The position numbers and the translations under genes were made by a program. Source: Pseudomonadota bacterium (lineage in GTDB: Bacteria > Desulfobacterota > JADFVX01). From it: a stretch of DNA of 5,318 nucleotides. Of the stretch, positions 1 to 5,237 are shown piece after piece (positions within the stretch are counted from its first letter, which is position 1; each line of letters starts with the position of its first letter). Where the stretch lies: positions 1-5,318 of the forward strand of contig JADFVM010000034.1 in assembly GCA_015222555.1 (NCBI GenBank), in the 5' to 3' direction. The notes beneath the pieces were generated by a model that saw only the letters and a program-made list of their open reading frames with translations, did no database searches and was not told the origin of the DNA.

Positions 1-1878
1 AACCTTGAGGGAGACGCAAAGTCAATCAATTATGCGGGAAGCGAAAGAATGAGAAGCTATAAGCTTTTATTTCTCGTGAATGAATGGTTACAGGCAGATG
101 AAAAGTCGCGACATAAAGTAAAGGCGCTAATCCAGGCAGAAGTTACGCGATTTGATGATGTCCTGGCATATCTTCGTGAAGGTGATGAAGTAGGAGGTAG
201 GAATAAATATGAAGAACCCGTGATTATCGTTTTTTTAATAGAATTGCATCCATCCTTTAAATATCTGCTGAGCTGGCCCGGCGTTTATGAGCCTGAATTA
301 AAGAAACAGATAGAAAAGGTGAGCGCTGATTGGATCGGTGAAATTAGACCGCGGATTATGAATATACTGGTTGAGGAAGGGAGGTATCGTAACAACACGA
401 GGGCCCTTATTCTGAAGGAGAAAATCCCTGTCTTTGTTAATGAAGTAGATAATTTTGTAACGCTGCTGGAAGGTTCCTTCGACAGGAAGGTGAGCCTCTT
501 CACGGCGCTGCAATATCTCTTCTTGTTGGTGACTATTGGTGTTTCTCTAATTGCAATCGATAATATTTTCTTGCATCTCATGAGATCCGTAAATGCTTTA
601 ATGGGTGGGATAAAAGCGATGACTGCCGGTGATTTTTCGAAGAGAGTAACCGTTTTGGCCAATGATGAAATGAGAGATGTTGCGGAAGGTTTTAACTTCA
701 TGGCAGACAAACTGGAAGAGTTTTACCTCGGTCTGGAGGGTAAGGTAGAAGAAAAGACATATGCACTTGAGAAGCGTAATAGTGAGCTGTCTATCCTTTA
801 CGATATGGTTGCGTCTTTAAGAAAATCGCTACCGCTTGAGGAAATTTTGCAGATTTATCTTGAAAAGCTGCTGGGTCACCTGAATATATCGGCCGGGACT
901 ATCAGGCTTTTTGAGGAAGATGGTTTCCTTCGTCTCGCTGCCAGCGCAGGTCTGCAAGCCAACTTTAAGAAAAATGCCCTTTCTGGAGAGTACCTTTGCA
1001 GAACTTTATCGAAAGAATATGAGGCGGATGCCTGGAACGTGACCTTAAGGGGAGAAGTAATGGCTCTTGAGGGATGTAGCGAGTGCCGATTTAAGTCGGT
1101 GACGGAAATACCGATTAATTTCAAGATTAAAGATTTAGGTGTTCTCAATCTTTTTCACACCGAAGTTCGGAAGTATACGGCATCGGAGAAAAGACTTATT
1201 GAAAGTTTAAATAATCACCTGGCGGCGGCTATAGAGTATTTTAACTTGAATGCCAAGACAAAAAGACTTGCGATTATTGAGGAGAGAAACATGCTTGCCA
1301 GTGAACTTCATGACAGTATTGCCCAGTCTCTGGCCTATTTGAAAATTCAGGGTAAGCTGCTGGATGAATCACTGAAGGCAAAAAATATAGATCAGTCTCT
1401 AGAAGATCTGGCACAGATCAGAAAAGGTATTGAAGAGTGCAATCAGGACGTAAGAGAGTTGTTAGTTCATTTCAGAACAAAGATTGAATCTGAAGGGCTT
1501 GAAGCGACCCTTAAGAAATTTTTGGAAAAGTTTAGAAATGAAACAGGTATTAATACGGAATTTGATGTGGAGGAGAATCTACCCGCCCTGTCTCCTGGTG
1601 AGGAGGTCCACATCTTTCATATTGTGCAGGAGGCACTGGCCAATGCTCGTAAGTATGCCGATGCAACTCGAGTGAGGGTTTCCGTAAAATGTAATGGCAC
1701 TTTTGATGTAACGATAGAAGATAATGGCCAGGGCTTTGATATTGAAGAGGTGAAAGGCAAGGGCTCCTCTCACGTTGGCATAGATATTATGCAGGAACGA
1801 GCTATCCGTCTGGGTGGCGTCCTGGCAATTGAAAGTAATTCCGGCCTGGGAACACGTGTTAGACTTACAATGGCATAA
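1..1878 (+). CDS. narX: NarX-type nitrate/nitrite sensor histidine kinase, 5'-partial
   Basis: This is an inner-membrane sensor kinase that should sense periplasmic nitrate/nitrite and phosphorylate the NarL-type regulator encoded next. The frame is open from base 1 (625 residues visible), so the first ATG at 49 is not the start: residues 4-22 form the NarX P-box (IN-AGS-RM-SY core), with Arg16 matching the nitrate-binding Arg54 of E. coli NarX. The start and first membrane helix lie upstream. Next come a long helical periplasmic region, a P'-box-like stretch (about 144-163, ending in SFDRK), a membrane helix (about 167-190), HAMP (about 191-243), a coiled-coil signalling helix (about 237-275) and a GAF-like central module with Cys333, Cys359 and Cys362. 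The HisKA_3 H-box ELHDSIAQ has phospho-accepting His437, with Asp438 and Gln442 placed as expected for kinase and phosphatase activity. The ATPase domain shows the N-box (Asn548), DNGQG (574-578), HVGIDIM (591-597) and SGLGT (614-618). All catalytic motifs look intact. NarQ or another NarX-like paralogue cannot be excluded. Confidence 0.93.
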   Translation, partial: NLEGDAKSINYAGSERMRSYKLLFLVNEWLQADEKSRHKVKALIQAEVTRFDDVLAYLREGDEVGGRNKYEEPVIIVFLIELHPSFKYLLSWPGVYEPELKKQIEKVSADWIGEIRPRIMNILVEEGRYRNNTRALILKEKIPVFVNEVDNFVTLLEGSFDRKVSLFTALQYLFLLVTIGVSLIAIDNIFLHLMRSVNALMGGIKAMTAGDFSKRVTVLANDEMRDVAEGFNFMADKLEEFYLGLEGKVEEKTYALEKRNSELSILYDMVASLRKSLPLEEILQIYLEKLLGHLNISAGTIRLFEEDGFLRLAASAGLQANFKKNALSGEYLCRTLSKEYEADAWNVTLRGEVMALEGCSECRFKSVTEIPINFKIKDLGVLNLFHTEVRKYTASEKRLIESLNNHLAAAIEYFNLNAKTKRLAIIEERNMLASELHDSIAQSLAYLKIQGKLLDESLKAKNIDQSLEDLAQIRKGIEECNQDVRELLVHFRTKIESEGLEATLKKFLEKFRNETGINTEFDVEENLPALSPGEEVHIFHIVQEALANARKYADATRVRVSVKCNGTFDVTIEDNGQGFDIEEVKGKGSSHVGIDIMQERAIRLGGVLAIESNSGLGTRVRLTMA

Positions 1879-1891
1879 GCGGTTTTCTGTC

Positions 1892-1920
1892 TTGCAATTA
1901 TACACTGTCCATAATATCAT
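1892..1920 (+). promoter_or_regulatory. Possible sigma70-type promoter for the response regulator gene
   Basis: TTGCAA (1892-1897, 4 of 6 to TTGACA) and TATCAT (1915-1920, 5 of 6 to TATAAT) are separated by 17 bp, which would start transcription near 1927, about 30 nt before the regulator ATG. The -10 hexamer is the left half of a perfect 10-bp palindrome, TATCATGATA (1915-1924), which could be an operator or chance. The sensor and regulator are probably also cotranscribed, since no terminator lies between them. This is pattern matching only. Confidence 0.35.
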
Positions 1921-1956
1921 GATAACTGAACTGAAAGGGACGTATAGGGAAGATTT

Positions 1957-2640
1957 ATGGAAAATGAAAAAATAACTGTTCTGTTAATTGATGACCATAC
2001 CCTTTTCAGGGAAGGCCTGAAGGCCCTATTCAGCAGGCAGGAGTGTATTGAGGTCATTGGTGAGGCGGGTAGCGGTAAGGAGGGGATTCAAAAAGCCCTG
2101 GAGCTCAAACCTAAGGTTGTCCTCATGGATCTTAATATGCCTGACATGTCAGGCATTACGGCCATGAGTAAAATCCTGGAAGTGAGCCCTCAGGCAAGAG
2201 TATTGATGCTAACCGTTTCTGATGATGATGAAGATCTTTTTAATGCCGTCAGGGCGGGCGCTATGGGTTACCTTCTGAAAAATGTAGAATCAGACCGTCT
2301 TATCAGTTCTGTTCAGCAGGTTGCACGCGGGGAGGCAACGGTTTCCGCTGCGTTGACAGACAGAATATTTGCTGAATTCAGAGCCATGTCTTCAGAGACC
2401 AGGAAGAAGAGTAAAGCGACGCCAAAAGACCTTCTCAGTAAGCGTGAAATGGAAATTCTCAAGCATATTAGTCAGGGTGAAAGCAACAAGGAAATTGCAA
2501 ACTATCTAAATATCGCTGAAAGCACTGTAAAGATCCATGTTCAGAATATTTTAAAGAAGCTCAACCTGAACAGCCGGGTACAGGCCGCTGTCTTTGCCGT
2601 AGAGCAGGACCTTATCTCACCGAGAAAGACAATCTCGTAA
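1957..2640 (+). CDS. narL: NarL-type (NarL/FixJ family) response regulator
   Basis: This is a cytoplasmic DNA-binding response regulator of 227 aa, a normal length for NarL (about 216). The receiver domain (about 5-122) has the acidic pair Asp12/Asp13, phospho-accepting Asp58 in VVLMDLNMPDMSG, Thr86 and Lys108 in GYLLK. A charged linker (about 138-158) leads to a LuxR-type helix-turn-helix (about 159-220): LSKREMEIL, the SNKEIANYLNIAESTVKIHV scaffold, and a recognition helix continuing to LKKLNLNSRVQAAVF. The LMDLNMP, GYLLK and ESTVK blocks closely resemble E. coli NarL and support that assignment over a generic LuxR-type regulator. Of the NarL bases-contacting residues Lys188, Val189 and Lys192, the equivalents here are Lys192, Ile193 and Gln196, so DNA preference may differ. 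The ATG is preceded by AGGGA (1946-1950) at 6-nt spacing. The gene lies 78 bp after the cognate sensor gene. NarP is a possible alternative name. Confidence 0.93.
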   Translation: MENEKITVLLIDDHTLFREGLKALFSRQECIEVIGEAGSGKEGIQKALELKPKVVLMDLNMPDMSGITAMSKILEVSPQARVLMLTVSDDDEDLFNAVRAGAMGYLLKNVESDRLISSVQQVARGEATVSAALTDRIFAEFRAMSSETRKKSKATPKDLLSKREMEILKHISQGESNKEIANYLNIAESTVKIHVQNILKKLNLNSRVQAAVFAVEQDLISPRKTIS

Positions 2641-2731
2641 TACTTATCCCTTCAAGCTGGAACTGTCAGAGACACTGCGCTGCTAATTGCTTCAGCTCAA
2701 ATATTCTCCTATCCCTTTTTTCTGATCTTAG

Positions 2732-2744
2732 TTCCCATCGGGAA
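2732..2744. repeat. Short perfect inverted repeat TTCCC-ATC-GGGAA
   Basis: Five-base arms, TTCCC (2732-2736) and GGGAA (2740-2744), flank a 3-base spacer. The stem is short and is not directly followed by a T-run (ATATCCACTTTTCG comes next), so it is a poor terminator. It could be a dimeric-protein operator or the remnant of a terminator for the regulator transcript ending 92 bp upstream. Confidence 0.35.
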
Positions 2745-2814
2745 ATATCCACTTTTCGACATTTTAGTATTTTTAAAGAAAGTCATCTTAATAATTGGGC
2801 TTGAGAAATTTTTG

Positions 2815-2837
2815 TACCTAGTCAGTATTGCCTAGTC
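2815..2837. repeat. Direct repeat CCTAGTC with 14-bp period, candidate operator
   Basis: CCTAGTC occurs at 2817-2823 and again at 2831-2837, so the two copies are 14 bp apart start to start. With the two bases before each copy they read TACCTAGTC and TGCCTAGTC. The first seven bases of the upstream copy match the NarL heptamer TACYYMT at 6 of 7 positions, and the second copy at 5 of 7. A third CTAG follows at 2863-2866. Location about 125-140 bp before the predicted usp transcription start fits an upstream activator site. Binding by the neighbouring regulator is inference. Confidence 0.45.
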
Positions 2838-2902
2838 CTTAAGTGGTAATTTTTTGTTGACGCTAGGGCTACATGTATGGATTTTGATAGGCCTTAATAA
2901 GT

Positions 2903-2913
2903 GATAATTTATC
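2903..2913. repeat. Small palindrome GATAA-T-TTATC upstream of the usp promoter
   Basis: This is a perfect 5-1-5 inverted repeat centred at 2908, 13 bp before the predicted -35 hexamer and near position -53 of the predicted transcript. Its position suits an activator-binding site, but the sequence is AT-rich and short, so chance is a real alternative. I cannot assign it to a known regulator. Confidence 0.25.
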
Positions 2914-2925
2914 TCTTTTGAGGTA

Positions 2926-2954
2926 TGGACAGGATTGTTGCGTACTTATATGAT
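2926..2954 (+). promoter_or_regulatory. Predicted sigma70-type promoter of the usp-narK operon
   Basis: TGGACA (2926-2931, 5 of 6) and TATGAT (2949-2954, 5 of 6) are separated by the optimal 17 bp. This is the best promoter match in the non-coding DNA and predicts a start near 2961, leaving a leader of about 69 nt. TACTTAT (2943-2949), a perfect match to the NarL heptamer TACYYMT, lies in the spacer and touches the -10 box, where a bound regulator would be expected to repress. It has no partner in the usual 7-2-7 inverted arrangement. Confidence 0.55.
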
Positions 2955-3029
2955 AATAACGGTAAAATCAGCAGGTTTCTGTTAAGGCAATTGTAATGCA
3001 ATAAAAGCAGATGGAGGTGCATAAAAACC

Positions 3030-3449
3030 ATGAAAGTAATGATTTGTTACGATGGATCTGAACTTGGAGACAAAGCAATAGAAAAAACGATTGAGCTCTT
3101 TAAGGCAGTAAACCCTGACATTATTTTATTAACTGTAGCAGAAGAACCACAGGATGCAAGCCTTGAGAATGAAGAGATTACTGAAGAAGTAGAACATCAG
3201 GCCCATGATGTTTTACGCAAGGCAGCTGAAAACGTATCTAAACATGGTCTGGAAGTTGACGCCATACTGGCAGTCGGTCGTCCAAAAAAGATGGTTATGG
3301 ATGCAATTAACAAGAAAAATCCTGATATCGTTGTTGTAACACGGCAGAAGAAAAGTGCATTAACTAGACATTTTATCGCGAGTATGAGTGGCCATCTGGT
3401 GCGCGACGCCGCATGTCACCTGCTTATTTTTGGCCCGGAAAACCTCTGA
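3030..3449 (+). CDS. UspA-family universal stress protein, small single-domain
   Basis: This 139-aa cytoplasmic protein has the single-domain Usp length and fold signature: beta-1 MKVMICYDGSE with Asp8 (1-11), ILLTV (32-36), a long acidic helix (about 45-72), VGRPKKMVMDAI (82-93), DIVVVTRQ (99-106) and C-terminal HLLIF (130-134). Usp proteins bind nucleotides or act as dimeric regulatory partners, but this one lacks the G-2x-G-9x-G(S/T) loop glycines: Thr104, Lys107 and Ala117 occupy those positions, and only Ser118 of the final pair remains. It is therefore more likely a non-ATP-binding, UspA-like member. The ribosome site GGAGG (3013-3017) lies 12 nt before the ATG, a little far. The gene has its own predicted promoter and is followed 61 bp later by narK with no terminator between. 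This suggests a nitrate- or anaerobiosis-linked role, whose exact function is unknown. Confidence 0.88.
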   Translation: MKVMICYDGSELGDKAIEKTIELFKAVNPDIILLTVAEEPQDASLENEEITEEVEHQAHDVLRKAAENVSKHGLEVDAILAVGRPKKMVMDAINKKNPDIVVVTRQKKSALTRHFIASMSGHLVRDAACHLLIFGPENL

Positions 3450-3477
3450 TTGACTACGCTGTGAATAATAAAATAAT
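3450..3477 (+). promoter_or_regulatory. Possible secondary promoter for narK
   Basis: TTGACT (3450-3455, 5 of 6) and AATAAT (3472-3477, 5 of 6) are 16 bp apart immediately after the usp stop codon, predicting a start near 3484 and a leader of about 27 nt with the strong ribosome site inside it. It could let narK be expressed apart from usp. The gap is AT-rich, so an accidental match is quite possible. Confidence 0.35.
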
Positions 3478-3510
3478 TGAAGTTAAGAAGAATTAAGGAG
3501 GAAAATTCAT

Positions 3511-4992
3511 ATGAATCTAGGAAGTCTCTTTAAGTACCGGAATCCTGAGATCAGAGCCTTACATCTGACATGGATTGCATTTTTTATCACCTTTTATGTC
3601 TGGTTTAATATGGCGCCCCTTGCCTCTACCATGCTTAAAGAACTGGATTTTTTAACACCAAAGCATATTAAGCTTTTTATGATAAGTAACGTGGCCCTGA
3701 CTATTCCGGGACGAATTGTCGTCGGTATGCTACTTGACAAGTTCGGCCCGAGACGGGTGTTTTCTATCCTTATGGTTATCATGGCTCTGCCGACCTTCGC
3801 CTTTGCCTTCGGGAACAGCACAACACAGCTTCTCATCTCCCGTTTGCTGCTCAGTATTGTGGGCGCCGGTTTTGTTGTTGGTATCCATATGACGGCTCTC
3901 TGGTTCAAGCCCAAGGATATCGGTTTCGCGGAAGGTTTCTATGCCGGATGGGGTAACTTCGGTTCTGCTGCCGCAGCTATCACAATCCCGACTATTGCTT
4001 TAAATGTTTTCGGTGGAAGTAACGGCTGGCGTTATGCCATGGCGACATCGGGTGTAATTATGGCGATCTACGGTGTGTTCTACTGGTTTGCCATCACAGA
4101 CGGTCCTGCCGGAACAAAGCATGCCAAGCCGAAAAAGGTATCCGCCATGGAGGTGAGCACCTATTTTGATATGTTTAAGCTCATTCTCTTTACCATCCCT
4201 CTCTTTGGTATCCTTTCAGTCCTGGTGTGGAAACTGGGGAAGCTTGGCTTTCTTTCGGGCGGTGGTCTTATTGCCGCCCATGGCGTGGTCTGGGCGGTTG
4301 TTGTTTATCAGATCATTCAGATCTTAATAGTAAACCTTCCCATCCTGAAGGCGGGTGTGCCTGAGGATGACAAATACAATTTCAACCAGGTGGCATCACT
4401 TAATACCACTTACTTCTGTAACTTCGGCGCCGAACTTGCTGTTGTGTCCATGCTGCCCTTGTTTTTTGAAAAGACATTTACATTAACGCCGACAGCGGCC
4501 GGTCTCATCGCTTCCGCCTTTGCCTTTGTTAACCTCGTTGCCAGGCCCTTGGGTGGTGTCCTTTCCGACAAGTTGAGCAGCCGAAAACTGGTTATGCTCA
4601 TCTACATGGGTGGAATTTCGCTTGGCTTCAGCTCCATGGGATTCATCACAGGCTCCTGGCCTCTTGTCCTTGCCGTGGTGCTGACGATCGTCTGTTCAAT
4701 GTTTGTTCAGGGCGCCGAGGGAGCGACCTTTGCCGTTATCCCTTCCGTTAAGAGACGCTTAACCGGTCAGATCTCCGGTATGGCGGGTGCCTATGGTAAC
4801 GTGGGCGCTGTTTTTTATCTCACATTACTGACTATGGTTACTAGCAGCCAGTTCTTCTTCTACATCGGGGCCGGTGCATTCTTCAGTTTCCTGTTCTGTC
4901 TCCTGTTCATGAGAGAGCCGGAAGGTTCCTTTTCAGAGGAGTATCACCTTTCTTCTGTCGACAAGGCCCTGGCAGAAAAAGAAGGTCATTAA
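3511..4992 (+). CDS. narK: NarK-type nitrate/nitrite transporter (MFS, NNP family)
   Basis: This 493-aa inner-membrane protein of the nitrate/nitrite porter family imports nitrate or exchanges it for nitrite. Both nitrate signature motifs are present: GWGNFGSAAAAITIP (146-160) in the fifth helix and GMAGAYGNVGAV (423-434) in the eleventh. The substrate arginines of E. coli NarK, Arg89 and Arg305, correspond to Arg68 (PGRIVVG) and Arg345 (LVARPLGG). The MFS loops DKFGPRR (76-82) and SDKLSSRK (352-359) mark the two halves. Besides the 12 expected helices, two extra hydrophobic stretches (about 221-241 and 250-279) occupy the linker between halves, giving about 14 segments and a length above E. 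coli NarK (463 aa). The start is well fixed by AAGGAGG (3495-3501), 9 nt before the ATG. It probably shares a transcript with usp and ends before a strong terminator. Sequence alone does not separate a proton symporter from a nitrate/nitrite antiporter. Confidence 0.94.
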   Translation: MNLGSLFKYRNPEIRALHLTWIAFFITFYVWFNMAPLASTMLKELDFLTPKHIKLFMISNVALTIPGRIVVGMLLDKFGPRRVFSILMVIMALPTFAFAFGNSTTQLLISRLLLSIVGAGFVVGIHMTALWFKPKDIGFAEGFYAGWGNFGSAAAAITIPTIALNVFGGSNGWRYAMATSGVIMAIYGVFYWFAITDGPAGTKHAKPKKVSAMEVSTYFDMFKLILFTIPLFGILSVLVWKLGKLGFLSGGGLIAAHGVVWAVVVYQIIQILIVNLPILKAGVPEDDKYNFNQVASLNTTYFCNFGAELAVVSMLPLFFEKTFTLTPTAAGLIASAFAFVNLVARPLGGVLSDKLSSRKLVMLIYMGGISLGFSSMGFITGSWPLVLAVVLTIVCSMFVQGAEGATFAVIPSVKRRLTGQISGMAGAYGNVGAVFYLTLLTMVTSSQFFFYIGAGAFFSFLFCLLFMREPEGSFSEEYHLSSVDKALAEKEGH

Positions 4993-5046
4993 TTGTAAGG
5001 TCAGTTTTAGTCAGTTTATAGCGGGTTAATTCTCGCATATTTCATT

Positions 5047-5080
5047 ACCCTCCGGGATATTTTTCCGGAGGGTTTTTTTT
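5047..5080 (+). terminator. Strong rho-independent terminator after narK
   Basis: CCCTCCGG (5048-5055) and CCGGAGGG (5065-5072) form a perfect 8-bp GC-rich stem, extended to 9 by A5047-T5073, around a 9-base AT-rich loop (5056-5064). Eight T residues (5073-5080) follow. It lies about 55 bp after the narK stop and marks the end of the usp-narK transcript. Confidence 0.95.
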
Positions 5081-5237
5081 ATGTCTTTTGACTGGCGACA
5101 CAATTGTAATTAAAACCCTGTAATGAGTAAAAGCGTCTTTATTCCTCATCCGAGATTTATGGGTAGGTCAATGTAGTTTTAAGGGGATGTATCCTTTAGG
5201 GTACCTCTAATAATTCATGGACGGCATCTAAGCGGTT

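Larger units (their letters stand above)
2641..3029. other. Intergenic control region between narL and usp-narK
   Basis: This 389-bp AT-rich stretch shows no credible ORF and no tRNA or rRNA-like sequence. It holds candidate regulatory elements listed separately: an inverted repeat (2732-2744), a direct repeat in a CTAG cluster (2815-2837, plus CTAG at 2863), a small palindrome (2903-2913), and a good promoter (2926-2954) with an overlapping NarL-type heptamer. A second perfect heptamer match, TACTTAT (2641-2647), starts right after the narL stop codon. I found no convincing terminator for the narXL transcript. A leader of about 69 nt from the predicted start (near 2961) to the usp ATG shows no recognisable riboswitch. 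Confidence 0.7.

Noticed and set aside
285..710. Minus-strand 141-codon open frame inside the kinase gene
   Set aside because: It overlaps the well-supported sensor kinase, has low-complexity Ser/Thr/Ile-rich composition and no family resemblance. The other overlapping open frames (298-513, 876-1148, 1484-1675, 1579-1920, 3594-3914, 4410-4601) are rejected for the same kind of reason.
2655..2697. AGCTG ... CAGCT arms after the regulator gene as a terminator
   Set aside because: The 5-bp stem has a loop of about 33 nt and no following T-run, so it does not meet the form of an intrinsic terminator.
2857..2885. TTGACG (2857-2862) as a -35 for a second usp promoter
   Set aside because: No hexamer 16-18 bp downstream resembles TATAAT beyond 3 of 6 positions. 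The promoter at 2926-2954 is clearly better.
2884..2897. FNR/DNR-like site TTGAT-AGGC-CTTAA upstream of usp, near -70
   Set aside because: The left half is perfect but the right half matches ATCAA at only 3 of 5 positions. The position is only loosely compatible with an upstream activator site, so it is too weak to list as a feature.
2988..5110. Shared 10-mer CAATTGTAAT in the usp leader (2988-2997) and after narK (5101-5110)
   Set aside because: The match is short and AT-rich, with no extended similarity around either copy, so probably chance.
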